Source of the DNA: Galactobacillus timonensis
GTDB lineage: Bacteria; Bacillota_I; Bacilli_A; Erysipelotrichales; Erysipelotrichaceae
Length of the DNA stretch: 64,000 nt
Assembly (NCBI RefSeq): GCF_900240265.1
Contig: NZ_LT964739.1
Location: forward strand, 534,693-598,692
Direction of reading: 5' to 3'
The position numbers and the translations under genes were made by a program. Of the stretch, positions 52,447-61,556 are shown one piece after another. Below the pieces are notes generated by a model, which searched no databases, was not told the origin of the DNA, and was given only the letters and a program-made list of their open reading frames with translations. Numbering within the stretch: the stretch's first letter is position 1; the number at the start of each line of letters is the position of its first letter.

Positions 52447-54372
52447 ATGATAGACAATCGCTTTTCAAAAGCCGCAGTTTCCGGCCTCTTTGCCATCGCT
52501 CTAGCCCTGTCCGGCTGCTCCACTGGCGACAAATCGTCTGGCGGCGTCTCCGGCACATTTACCGGCACTGCTGTGGGCATGGGTGGAAACTCCAACCCTG
52601 TCACCGTCACACTCACTCTGACGGACAGCGTCATCACCGATGTCAAGGCTGAAGGCCCGGGTGAAACCGAAGGCATCGGCTCCAAGGCCATCGATGCCCT
52701 GCCGCAGGAAATGATCGATTCCAACAGCGTCAATGTCGACACGGTATCCGGGGCAACGATCACTTCCAAGGCCATCATCGAAGCCGCGACCGCAGCTCTG
52801 AAGGAAGCGGGTTTGGAGCCTTCCGACCTGCAGGCAAAGGAAACATCATCCACCGCAGCCGCAGCGGAAGACGTTACCAAGGATACAGACATCGTCATCA
52901 TCGGTGCCGGCGGCGCAGGAATGACAGCTGCGATCACCGCATCCGATGCCGGTAAGAGCGTCATCATCCTGGAAAGTCAGCCGATGGCAGGCGGAAACAC
53001 CGTACGTTCCACCGGCGGACTGAACGCTGCCGGAACGCCAGAGCAGAAGAAGATGGAATTCAACGAAGCGGCTGGCGTCGAGAAGACACTTGAGACCGCT
53101 AAGAACGACTGGGCAGACAACGAAACCATCACGGCCCTGGCCGCTACCGTCCAGCAGCAGTGGGATGACTGGCAGGCCGGGGATCAGTCCGAATACTTCG
53201 ATACCCCGGAGCTGATGGCCCTGGATACGATGATCGGCGGACACGGCATCAATAATCCCGATCTCGTCAAGACACTGACAGATAACAGCGCAGGCGCCAT
53301 TGAATGGCTCCACGAACACGGCGCAGATCTGACCCTGGTCGGTGCGGCTGGAGGAGCGAGTGTCAAACGCATCCATTCACCGCAGGATGCCGATGGAAAG
53401 AAGCTGGCCGTCGGCGCCTACATCGTTCCGATTCTTGAGAAGAACGTCGAAGATCGCGGCATCGAAATCATGTACAGCACAACCGCGAAGAAGATACTGA
53501 CAGATGACACAGGCGCCGCCATCGGCGTAGAAGCCGAAGGCGCCGAAGGAAATACTGTGACAATCAACGCAAAGGCAGTCATCGATGCGGCAGGAGGATT
53601 CGGTGCCAACATGGACATGGTCACCAAATACAAGCCTGAGCTTGCCGGCTTCTGCACAACCAACGCCGCCGGAGCACAGGGACAGGGCATCGTCATGGCC
53701 CAGGACATCGGTGCCGATACCGTTGACATGGATCAGATCCAGATCCATCCGACCGTACATCTTGACGACGATGGAAACGCACATCTGATTACCGAAGGAC
53801 TCAGAGGCGACGGCGCCATCCTGGTCAATCAGGAAGGCAAGCGCTTCTATGACGAAGTGAGCACCCGTGACAAGGTATCCGCAGCCGAAATCGAACAGAC
53901 CGATTCCAGCGCATGGCTCATCATCGATCAGAAGATGGTAGATGCGTCCGCTGTCATTCAGGGCTATATCGATGCCGGCTACACCTTCACAGGCAATACG
54001 CCGGAAGAACTGGCAAAGCAGATCGGCATCGACCCAACAGCCTTAGCTGATACACTGACAACCTGGAACGGATATGTCGCAGCCGGATCGGATCCTGACT
54101 TTGGCAGAACCAGCTTCGCCGAACCGCTCGACACCACTCCCTACTATGCCATCAAGGTAACCCCGGGCATCCACCACACCATGGGCGGCCTGCGCATCAA
54201 CACAAGCGCCGAAGTACTGAACACCGATGGAAACGCCATCCCCGGCCTCTTCGCAGCAGGCGAAGTAACCGGCGGCGTCCATGGCGGCAACCGTCTTGGC
54301 GGAACAGCAGTCACTGACATCATCGTCTTCGGACAGATTGCCGGTAACAGTGCCGTCAGTTACATCAAGTAA
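52447..54372 (+). CDS. Exported FMN-binding/FAD-dependent reductase (fumarate/urocanate reductase-like lipoprotein)
   Basis: This 641-residue lipoprotein has a lipobox LSGC. An FMN-binding domain spans about residues 35-125, with the ApbE flavinylation site in VSGATITSK, where the second Thr would carry FMN. A FAD-dependent dehydrogenase/fumarate-reductase domain follows (IVIIGAGGAGMTAA, GGNTVRSTGGLNAAG, HTMGGLRIN, GLFAAGEVTGGVHGGNRLGG). Such surface reductases take electrons for fumarate, urocanate or similar acceptors in extracellular electron transfer. The substrate cannot be assigned. No ApbE is in the window. Confidence 0.9.
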   Translation: MIDNRFSKAAVSGLFAIALALSGCSTGDKSSGGVSGTFTGTAVGMGGNSNPVTVTLTLTDSVITDVKAEGPGETEGIGSKAIDALPQEMIDSNSVNVDTVSGATITSKAIIEAATAALKEAGLEPSDLQAKETSSTAAAAEDVTKDTDIVIIGAGGAGMTAAITASDAGKSVIILESQPMAGGNTVRSTGGLNAAGTPEQKKMEFNEAAGVEKTLETAKNDWADNETITALAATVQQQWDDWQAGDQSEYFDTPELMALDTMIGGHGINNPDLVKTLTDNSAGAIEWLHEHGADLTLVGAAGGASVKRIHSPQDADGKKLAVGAYIVPILEKNVEDRGIEIMYSTTAKKILTDDTGAAIGVEAEGAEGNTVTINAKAVIDAAGGFGANMDMVTKYKPELAGFCTTNAAGAQGQGIVMAQDIGADTVDMDQIQIHPTVHLDDDGNAHLITEGLRGDGAILVNQEGKRFYDEVSTRDKVSAAEIEQTDSSAWLIIDQKMVDASAVIQGYIDAGYTFTGNTPEELAKQIGIDPTALADTLTTWNGYVAAGSDPDFGRTSFAEPLDTTPYYAIKVTPGIHHTMGGLRINTSAEVLNTDGNAIPGLFAAGEVTGGVHGGNRLGGTAVTDIIVFGQIAGNSAVSYIK

Positions 54373-54399
54373 CAGACACAGTCACAACAGGATCATCAA

Positions 54400-54437
54400 A
54401 GGCCTGACAGCACATTCGCTGCCAGGCCATTATTTTT
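54400..54437 (+). terminator. Terminator of the flavoprotein reductase gene
   Basis: Stem GGCCTG.CAGC / GCTG.CAGGCC followed by TTATTTTT. Its T-run is the target-site duplication of the MITE that follows. Confidence 0.8.
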
Positions 54438-54855
54438 CAGGCCGGATTTGCACACGGGTGCTATCGCCCCCCTGATTTTGCCTTCTTTCCGGCAAACAAT
54501 GTTCTGTATCTAAGCGTTTCAGGCGTTTCAAAACCTAGATTTAACAGAAGGTCGATCTTTTCGTAGATATCATTTGGTGCGTTGATGACGCTGGCTGTAA
54601 TGGGTTATGACGTCATTCCGAATAAAGTCGTCGGAAGAAGTGCGGACAGGCAACAAATCCCAGGGCGTTTTACGCCGGGATTTGAATCGATTCGGCTTTG
54701 AGTTCATTGGGGTGGTGGCCCTAGACTTAGGCAGACAGCAGTGCAGGGCCACCACGCACCAAGTACACAGCTGCCTGCCTGAGCATACTTTCTAAGTTCC
54801 TGTCGGAACTGCCATAATCGTATGCCAATTAGCACCCGTGTGCAAATCCGGCCTT
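54438..54855 (-). mobile_element. Internally deleted IS1595-type element (MITE-like)
   Basis: The 418-bp element has near-perfect 26-bp terminal inverted repeats (core GGCCGGATTTGCACACGGGT) and an 8-bp duplication TTATTTTT (54430-54437 and 54856-54863). Inside, read on the minus strand, a transposase start (FKSRRKTPWD, like SSRRRTPWD of the intact IS1595 protein) is joined out of frame to the transposase end (FETPETLRYRT, like YIPETLRYRD). The middle, including the DDE core, is deleted. It would need a transposase from elsewhere. Confidence 0.85.
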
Positions 54856-54908
54856 TTATTTTTACGTTGCCCATATATGTCAGTTACAAGAATGAATTCA
54901 AGCACATG

Positions 54909-54937
54909 AAAACCGGAATCGTAATCAATCCCGGTTT
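54909..54937 (-). terminator. Weak terminator after the thioester-domain gene remnant
   Basis: Stem AAACCGG / CCGGTTT with long loop, followed by TTCATG on the minus strand. Modest support. Confidence 0.45.
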
Positions 54938-54977
54938 ATCACGTTGTTATTAATCGAATCTGAAGAAAACATCTTGC

Positions 54978-56177
54978 TTAATTTTCTGCACTGGTCTTTG
55001 GAACAGTTTTTACAGAAACAGCTGGAGATACAGTAGCTGGAGCTGCTGTTGAAGTCGTTACAGGTGTAGAAGAAGCTGTTGCTGTAGGAGATGCTGTGGG
55101 AACTGCCGAAGGTATTGGTGTAGCAGTGGGCATTGGTGTAGGATCAGGAATTTTCGTATTGGTAAGTGTTTCCCCATCTTTCACTTCCTGAACATCACTG
55201 GAATAGCCTGCAATTTCTTTTTCCAGAACGCTATAGACAGCTTCGTTCCCATTCAGTGCCTTTGGAAGACCAGAATAGGTAACTGTATAAGTATTATCCC
55301 CGTTATCTGTTATTTCAGGATCGTAGTTAGTCAGTTCATTTCCACTTTCCTTCAGAGTCAGATAACCTGCATACGTCGAAACATCCGGGCGGGTGCCACT
55401 CGCGTTATTCGAATCTTCCCACTTCTTTGTGAATGAAATGCTTGTTGTCTCGCTTTCTTTCCTGATCGTTGTAGAGATATTCATCGTCTCTTTTTGGATC
55501 TTCAAACCGACCATGTTCTGATAATTACTAGTTGATGGTTTATATACGCGAAGGTCTCCATCAACCCAGGGAACATCAGAAGAAACCGATATTTCAACTG
55601 CCTCATCCGGCTCGCTTTCGCTGACCAAAGTAAATGTTTCTCCTGATTTAACTTCAGTTACACCGTTGGTTGTGTGAATATTTCCCGGAAGGTTTAAAGT
55701 AAACCACGTACTTATTCCAGTGGCCGTGAATGTTATTGGACTGGAAACCCATGTCTTGTCTTCCTTTTGGGTAAACACAGCATTCTGTGTTAAACCGAGC
55801 GCAGAAGCAGCAGGCGCGCTTGTTAAAACACTCTTGGTCGAAGCGTCAGCTTCCTTCAGCAATTCTTTTCCCAATCCAACCGCTGAAATACTTTTGGTGC
55901 CAGATATTCCGGCACTGTCCATCATCGACCATACAGCATAGCTTGTACTCCAGTAAGGTTTCATCGTTTCCGTTAACAGGGCAGTGGGCGTTGATGAATA
56001 TCCTGGAGCATACACATAACTTGAAGCTGCAGAATAAAAAGGAAGTCTCTCAATATCAGCCGCGGTCATCCCCGATTTGGTAGTCCCCTTCAGGTTAATA
56101 ACTGCAGTCACAAAAGCACCCAGGTCGGTCAATTCATCTTGATTTGGATAATTGTCCGCTTCATAAGTAAATTTTTT
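54978..56177 (-). pseudogene. Thioester-domain surface protein, C-terminal fragment
   Basis: The open frame resumes at the IS110 insertion (about 56177). It covers the second half of a thioester (TQxA) domain, with the Gln in LTQNAVF, then a Cna-B-type repeat (SISFTKKWEDSNN..LEKEIAGYSSDVQEV) and a Thr/Pro/Ala-rich stalk. It ends at VPKTSAEN with no membrane anchor, a degenerate version of a sortase motif. Thioester domains bind host surfaces covalently. The N-terminal part is at 57866-58309. Without signal peptide and thioester Cys, this half cannot work. Confidence 0.85.
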
Positions 56178-56259
56178 CTATTATGAAATCAGGAAGAATC
56201 CAGTCCTGATTGAGCTGTCATGAGCATATGAATCTACAATGGTAAGGTCAGGATTACCT

Positions 56260-56440
56260 GGATGTATTCCTGGCCTTTCCTGCGTATAGGCATATACCGG
56301 AAAGGTCTGGGTAAAAGTAAGGACGCCGCTTTTTTTAAGCTATCGAACGATAAGCCAGTAACAAAAAACGTCCTGCTTCCCTTTTGTGATATAGCCAGCT
56401 TAATCAAAATGTGCAGCCGGAAGTATTCAGGCATGCCGTA
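56260..56440 (+). ncRNA. Candidate bridge RNA of the IS110 element
   Basis: Upstream of the transposase are an imperfect stem CCTGGCCTTTCC / GGAAAGGTCTGG (56269-56310) and then GGACG / CGTCC (56321-56373) enclosing a 43-nt loop. A 5' stem-loop followed by a large internal-loop hairpin is the layout of IS110 bridge RNAs. The loop's 3' side has AACAAAAAA (56360-56368), complementary to TTTTTGTT at the right insertion flank (57871-57878), as expected for a right target guide. Ends are approximate. Confidence 0.6.
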
Positions 56441-56518
56441 TCTAATCCAGAAAAATCAGCTGTCGCAAAGGTTCAGGGAAGCTTTACCGCAGACATTTAT
56501 GCCAGAGGAGGCTCTTTT

Positions 56519-57739
56519 ATGGACGGACCAATTATCACGGTAGATGTCTCAAAAGGCAACTGCCACTATCAGCCGTGGCTGACAGCAGGCCATTCCCTGC
56601 GGAAGCCGAAAGTGCTGAACGATACGAAAGATGGCTTTGAAGCATTGTCTGAAACCATTGAGATGGTGAAGGAGAAGAGCGAAGCTGATACAGTCCCGGT
56701 AGTATTCGAGGCGACCGGCATCTACCATCGCTGTCTCCAGAAGTATCTTGATGATATAGGAAATCCTTACATTGTCGTTCCGCCACTGCTGTCTGCAGCT
56801 TATCGGAAGACGAACCTTCATGGCAATAAGACAGACAATGCGGATTGTGCCCATATCGCCAAAGTGTATTACCAGGAAGAACATCTCCAGTGCCACCAGA
56901 ATGAATCGGATACATATGCACGTCTGCGGGCAAAGAATCGCATGTATGAGAGCGAATTGAAGATCCTGCGTCAGCGGAAATGCACGTTCCGGGCAATGCT
57001 GGATGTGATCTATCCGCGCATGGATAAGTGCTTCAAAGGGCATGCAAGCCTTTACGATTCGGTTCCGATGGAGGTGCTGAAGAAATATCCGCATCCATCA
57101 TTACTTCTCAGGCACAGGGAGGAAACCATTGTGAAAGCGATCCGGAAGCCCGCAGGTCATAAGAAAGGCTTCACTGAAAATATCGTTCACAAGATGTATC
57201 AGTGTGCAGAGGAATGTTATTCCGGCGTGGATGCGGACAGTGTGGAAGTACAGCAGTTTCCTCAGATGATCAATGAACTCATGGAGCAGATGGAGCTCTG
57301 CAATACATACCTTGAGGAACTGATCGAAGATGCCAGTAAGCTTCCTTCCTTTGCGATTCTGCTCAGTATTCCTGGAATTGGCAGGAACATCGCGGCACGG
57401 ATCATCGCGGAAATCGGCGATGTCACACGTTTCAGAAATGCACGGGGCATCGTAGCATATGCAGGACTGAATCCGAAGATCAATCAGTCAGGTGAGAAGG
57501 ATGGAACCCACCTGGCTATATCCAAGAAAGGGAACAGACATCTGAGGTGTCTTCTTTATCTGGCAGTCACGTGCAACTACAGACTGAAAAAGGGAGATTC
57601 TATTTATCAGTTCAACCAAAAGAAAAGGCAGCAGGCTGCATCTCCATTAAAGCCCAAAGCTGCCAATATCGCTGCGGCGGATAAACTATTGGTAGTAATT
57701 TATTCGCTTATGAAGAACGGCTCAACTTTCCGTTCCTGA
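56519..57739 (+). CDS. IS110-family transposase (DEDD/RuvC type)
   Basis: This 406-residue recombinase has an N-terminal RuvC-like DEDD domain (TVDVSKGN with the first Asp, FEATGIYH with Glu, KTDNADCAHIA with Asp residues) and a C-terminal Transposase_20 domain. The latter has IPGIGRNIAARIIAEIGD and AYAGLNPKINQSG, where Ser is the expected nucleophile. Both active sites look complete. AGGAGG lies seven bases upstream of the ATG. IS110 enzymes use a bridge RNA to pair donor and target. Confidence 0.95.
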   Translation: MDGPIITVDVSKGNCHYQPWLTAGHSLRKPKVLNDTKDGFEALSETIEMVKEKSEADTVPVVFEATGIYHRCLQKYLDDIGNPYIVVPPLLSAAYRKTNLHGNKTDNADCAHIAKVYYQEEHLQCHQNESDTYARLRAKNRMYESELKILRQRKCTFRAMLDVIYPRMDKCFKGHASLYDSVPMEVLKKYPHPSLLLRHREETIVKAIRKPAGHKKGFTENIVHKMYQCAEECYSGVDADSVEVQQFPQMINELMEQMELCNTYLEELIEDASKLPSFAILLSIPGIGRNIAARIIAEIGDVTRFRNARGIVAYAGLNPKINQSGEKDGTHLAISKKGNRHLRCLLYLAVTCNYRLKKGDSIYQFNQKKRQQAASPLKPKAANIAAADKLLVVIYSLMKNGSTFRS

Positions 57740-57865
57740 GCAGATTATAGAACAAATTTTCAAAACCGGGGAGCCTGTCTCCTCTTTTCGTGGTGCCCGA
57801 TCAGAAAAATTCTGAAGCTTATGAATTTATCGAAGAAATCTCCAAAAAAGGCTTGATTTAAGTTA

Positions 57866-58309
57866 TCAAATTTTTGTTCCAATGGTATCGGGAAAATCTG
57901 TACGCAGCGGATCATCATCCGATAAACTCAAAAGCTTGTTAAAATCATCATCCGTAATTGGCGTTGGGTTTTTTTCGGAAAACGCCCCAAAGCCATTGCT
58001 GTTATAACCCGCATAAATCACTCGCTTCAGCTGATCCGCAAGATTATCAATGTCTGCTTGCTGTGTTAATCCATTTGCAAGGCAGAAGTCCTGAAAGCTG
58101 ATCTCCTGGTATGGCTCCGCCGAATCCGGCCACTTTAGGCCATTCTACAGACAATACAGGTAAATCGTGGTTTCACCTTCTGTAACTACATAAGATGATC
58201 CATCATATTCTATTGTCTTGTCCGGTCCATCTGCTTTAACAGGCTGTGCAGATAAAACCATGAATAGTGCCGTTGTTACAGTCAATATTTGTCTTAACCA
58301 GTGCTTCAT
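57866..58309 (-). pseudogene. Thioester-domain surface protein, N-terminal fragment
   Basis: The frame starts with a signal peptide (LTVTTALFMVLSAQPVKA) and reaches YLYC, whose Cys53 is the thioester Cys, then hits an in-frame TAG at codon 55 (58145-58147). The frame continues open for 92 more codons (NGLKWPDS..GFGAFSEKN) to the IS110 junction. A promoter and ribosome-binding site (GGAAAGG) precede it. Two lesions, nonsense and IS110, inactivate the gene unless TAG is read through. Confidence 0.85.
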
Positions 58310-58339
58310 TAAAGATACCTTTCCATCAATTTAATCCAA

Positions 58340-58369
58340 AGTATATCGAATTATTATTTACTTTGTCAT
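58340..58369 (-). promoter_or_regulatory. Promoter of the thioester-protein gene
   Basis: -35 ATGACA and -10 TATACT separated by 18 bp, about 30 bp before the start codon. Confidence 0.65.
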
Positions 58370-58445
58370 CAGAAACACTTGCATTTTTGCGTATAGTTAT
58401 TATATTTATTCACTTTTTTGTATTCGATATTTTACTTTTTGAACA

Positions 58446-58499
58446 GAAAAAGCAGTTTCTGCAGAGAGTTATTTCTCCATTGCAGAAACCGCTTTTTTA
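58446..58499. terminator. Bidirectional terminator after the KdgT-type gene
   Basis: Long inverted repeat AGCAGTTTCTGCA / TGCAGAAACCGCT flanked by A and T runs. Confidence 0.8.
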
Positions 58500-58534
58500 T
58501 TATCGCTGATACCTGCTGCGGGAATCGTGAAGGT

Positions 58535-59494
58535 TCAGGCCTTTACAGGTTCCGGCTGTTTCTTAGCTTTGCGCTTCTGATCAAACTTTACAACCTGGGC
58601 AGTGAACCACGGCGTCAGGAAGGCAGTCACAATGATGGCTGCCGCAATCTGTGCCGTCGCTGTCGGAGCGATGGCTGCGTACCGTGGATCCGCATCTGCC
58701 AGCGCATTCGGATTTGCGATGTTGGCACCGGCACAGCTCGAGATCGCGGCCGCGGCAGTTCCTTCATGGAAGATCAGCTCCTCCACAAGGACTGTCACAA
58801 TACCGATCACAATCGTCGTAATTACACCCAGCAGAATTCCTGAGAGGCCGCCTGCCAGAAGCTGCTACAGCGACATGCCGCAGCCAAGAGCGAAGCCAAC
58901 CATGATGATGATTGGCGTTGTACCCTGCGAAAGTACCGGCTTCAGACCAGGGAATAATGCCACAATCACAATACCCAGAACTAACGGAAGGAATGAACCG
59001 ATCAATGCGCCAGCCGAAATCGACGCAAGACCAGCCGAGCTCAGCGCAATCATCGTCACAATCGGTCCCACCGAAAGATCCGTGATCGCAACAGCACCCT
59101 TATCAGAATCATCGCCCATCGTCGCCACAATGCCGCTGTACAGCGCATTGTTTGCCGCACCGGCTGCACCGATGATGGCCAGCGACGAAAGTCCAAAGAT
59201 ATTGTCATTGAACAGGAACGCCGCCGCATAGCCCAGCAGCACTGCCAGCACGATCTTGGTCAGAATGATGACCGTACCCTTTGCCACAGCTCTGCCAGTT
59301 GAACGGATGTTCATCGACGCTCCAATGAAGAACAGGAACACACCAACTAACGGCGCCGTACCGTTCTTCGTCATTGCGGCCCAGAAGCTGCCGATTTCAA
59401 GGAACTGCGGCACAAACGAATTCAGCAGAACGCCGATCACCATCGGAACAACGATAGTGTCGCCCGGAAACCTTTTATAGTGAAACTTATGCAT
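58535..59494 (-). pseudogene. kdgT: KdgT-type 2-keto-3-deoxygluconate permease with in-frame amber stop
   Basis: Read through, the frame gives a protein of about 320 residues, the normal KdgT length, with PGDTIVVPMVIGVLLNSFVP, FIGASMNI, an AANNALYSGIVATMG region and EGTAAAAISSCAGANIANP. A TAG at 58865-58867 lies between GMSL and QLLAGGLSG, with the frame continuing unchanged. This is either a recent nonsense mutation (inactive transporter) or a read-through site; the next codons CAG CTT loosely resemble a read-through context. It follows the SDR gene and overlaps its end closely. Start ATG at 59494 is chosen over a TTG at 59506. Confidence 0.8.
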
Positions 59495-59502
59495 AACGAC
59501 GA

Positions 59503-60246
59503 TCAATCCAGAACGATACCGCCGTCGCAGTCACCGATCTCACCGTTGACAAAGCTCGCCGCATCACTTGCGAAGAACAGAATCATCTGTGCCGGCTCAC
59601 TCGGATCTGCAGCACGTCCCAGCGGAATCATCGAGATGATCCGCTTCTGCATCTCTTCCGTCAAAGCAGAAGTCATCGGCGTCTTCGTCAGAGACGGGCA
59701 GACAGCGTTGCACGAAATATGATATTTGCCGCCTTCCTTTGCAATTGCCTTCGTCAGACCAATGACGCCAGCCTTCGAAGCAGCGTACGCACTCGTACCC
59801 ATCAGACCGCCGCCGATCTTGCCCGCAACCGACGCAACGTTCACGATACGGCCGCCGCCATGTTCCATAAAGTAAGGATAGATAGCGGAGCACATCGTAA
59901 ACACACCGGTCAGATTGATGCGGATTACCTTCTCCCATTCCGCATCCGTCACATCCTGGAACTGCGGACGGGAAATGATACCGGCAACGTTGATCTCAAC
60001 ATCCACCTTCGGATGATCCTTCAGAACCTGTACCATTACCGCACGGATATTCTGCGGATTGCCGCAGTCAATCTTATAGGCATCCGCATTGCCAAGCTGC
60101 TCCGCAGCCTTCTTTGCCTTCTCTTCATTGAGATTCAGAATCACCGCATGGCCGCCGCCTTCAACGACACCCTTGGCAACCTGATAGCCAATACCCTGTG
60201 CAGCACCTGTGATCACAACTGTCTTACCTTCAAAATCCCACTTCAT
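59503..60246 (-). CDS. Short-chain dehydrogenase/reductase, probable sugar-acid dehydrogenase
   Basis: This 247-residue SDR has the cofactor loop TGAAQGIG, the NVAG motif and the catalytic SerTyrLys set (VASVAG, YAASK). It is cotranscribed with the KdgT-type permease and divergent from a PucR-type regulator. That context suggests a 2-keto-3-deoxygluconate or similar dehydrogenase (KduD-like), but the sequence alone does not fix the substrate. AAAGGAG precedes the ATG. Confidence 0.88.
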   Translation of the reverse strand: MKWDFEGKTVVITGAAQGIGYQVAKGVVEGGGHAVILNLNEEKAKKAAEQLGNADAYKIDCGNPQNIRAVMVQVLKDHPKVDVEINVAGIISRPQFQDVTDAEWEKVIRINLTGVFTMCSAIYPYFMEHGGGRIVNVASVAGKIGGGLMGTSAYAASKAGVIGLTKAIAKEGGKYHISCNAVCPSLTKTPMTSALTEEMQKRIISMIPLGRAADPSEPAQMILFFASDAASFVNGEIGDCDGGIVLD

Positions 60247-60421
60247 AGTTCTTCTCCTTTGTGCATATATGACAAATATATGCGAACCTTTCACAAGCTT
60301 ATTCACGCCTTTATTTTCCGGCTGTTCATGAGTTCTTTTCGGTTACACCAATCATGTTACTGAACTTATGAAGATTTTCACTATTATCGTTTCCTAATTT
60401 TTATGGGATGATTTGTGCATC

Positions 60422-61504
60422 ATGAACAATGAAGATTATCAGCTGGTTGAAGTACTTCTGACGGACAAGGACATCGACCATAACACTGAAACCTGCGCCG
60501 CCTATCTTGGCTGTCCCATTGTGGTCATCGCACCATCCCTGGCCATCGTTTCCTGGTCAAGGAATCTCGAGTTACCCGATCCGATCTGGATCAACGCCGT
60601 CAAGCGCGGGTACATCACCATCGAATTCGGTGCCACTCTCAGCCACTGGCTCAACGATCCCAGTCACCCAAACCAGATGACCATCGACGAAATCCCGCCC
60701 TACCGCCGCCGCTTCTACCGTCTCGTCTTCCATGATCGTCTTGTCGGCTATCTCAATCTCGGCGAAAACCGCACTTCCTTTGAAGATATTCCTGAAGAAA
60801 AGAACCGCATCGTACGCCGCTTCTTTGAGCGCATCCTATCGGAGCGTTCCTATTCCTCACAGTCATCTACCACGACTGCCGAAGATATCGTCACAGGTCT
60901 GCTCAATGAGCAGTTCGTTGACCGCCTTCACTTCCTTGAAATGGTATCCGGCACCGGTCTCGATAACGTTGCCGCAAAGCAGTGCCTGAGCATCACTTCA
61001 TCTGAAATCCAAAGCTACAACGCCGGCGAAGATACGTTCCGCGACGAGCTGCACAGTCTCTTTCCTTCCTGCATCACTGCCATTGCCCAGGACCATCTCC
61101 TCGTCCTGTTATTCCCGGATCAGGGCATGCCGGTTTCCAAAGTCACCGCGTGGCTCAGAAAGCACAGGGCAGCCGCTGGCCTCTCTGCCCCTTTCCACGA
61201 CCTCTATCAGCTTCGACAGTATGATCATCAGGCATCCTTTGCCCGCATCCATGGCAGCGAAGAAGGACCATTGAAGACGTATCGAAGCTGCCAGCACCTC
61301 GACCTCCTCTATTCCCTGTCCAAAGAAGACATCGCCCCTTATATCAGTGAAGAGAGCCGCCGCCTCCATGTCCAGCGCAACACCATCGCCTACCGCCTCG
61401 ATCACATCCGTACCACCCGCCTTGACCTCGACGACCCCTGGCTACAGCAGGAGTATTGCATCTCGTGCGAACTTCTGCAGATCGAAAGCGAAAAACAAAG
61501 CTGA
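60422..61504 (+). CDS. PucR/CdaR-type transcriptional regulator
   Basis: This 360-residue protein ends with a PucR-type HTH (LHVQRNTIAYRLDHIR..LDLDDPW). The N-terminal 170 residues are a probable ligand-sensing region. Compared with usual family members, the stretch before the HTH is short: about 25-30 residues including the first helix are missing between QHLDLLYSLS and the recognition helix. It is divergent from the SDR/KdgT genes and probably regulates them, perhaps in response to a sugar acid. The start ATG at 60422 or TTG at 60413 are both possible. Confidence 0.82.
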   Translation: MNNEDYQLVEVLLTDKDIDHNTETCAAYLGCPIVVIAPSLAIVSWSRNLELPDPIWINAVKRGYITIEFGATLSHWLNDPSHPNQMTIDEIPPYRRRFYRLVFHDRLVGYLNLGENRTSFEDIPEEKNRIVRRFFERILSERSYSSQSSTTTAEDIVTGLLNEQFVDRLHFLEMVSGTGLDNVAAKQCLSITSSEIQSYNAGEDTFRDELHSLFPSCITAIAQDHLLVLLFPDQGMPVSKVTAWLRKHRAAAGLSAPFHDLYQLRQYDHQASFARIHGSEEGPLKTYRSCQHLDLLYSLSKEDIAPYISEESRRLHVQRNTIAYRLDHIRTTRLDLDDPWLQQEYCISCELLQIESEKQS

Positions 61505-61556
61505 TTTTCATAAACCATCGCTATACTGAATAGGAACGTATCAAAGGAGAAACGCT

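Larger units (their letters stand above)
56178..57870 (+). mobile_element. IS110-family insertion sequence interrupting the thioester-protein gene
   Basis: About 1.69 kb including one DEDD transposase gene, a 340-bp 5' non-coding region with a candidate bridge RNA, and a 130-bp 3' end. Flanks are AAATTTTTT on the left and AAATTTTTGTTCC on the right, which belong to one gene when the element is removed. There are no clear terminal inverted repeats, as usual for this family. Exact edges are uncertain by several bases because of the T-run. Confidence 0.85.

Noticed and set aside
54570..54755. Small stand-alone gene on the minus strand
   Set aside because: It is the out-of-frame remnant of a transposase start inside the IS1595 MITE.
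57740..57865. Gene in the 3' end of the IS110 element
   Set aside because: Short AT-rich sequence with no start/ribosome-binding combination; it is the element's right end.
58145..58867. Pyrrolysine or selenocysteine-type recoding of the in-frame TAG codons
   Set aside because: No PylT/PylS genes or recoding elements are in the window, and the positions are not active-site positions of these families. Nonsense mutation is simpler.
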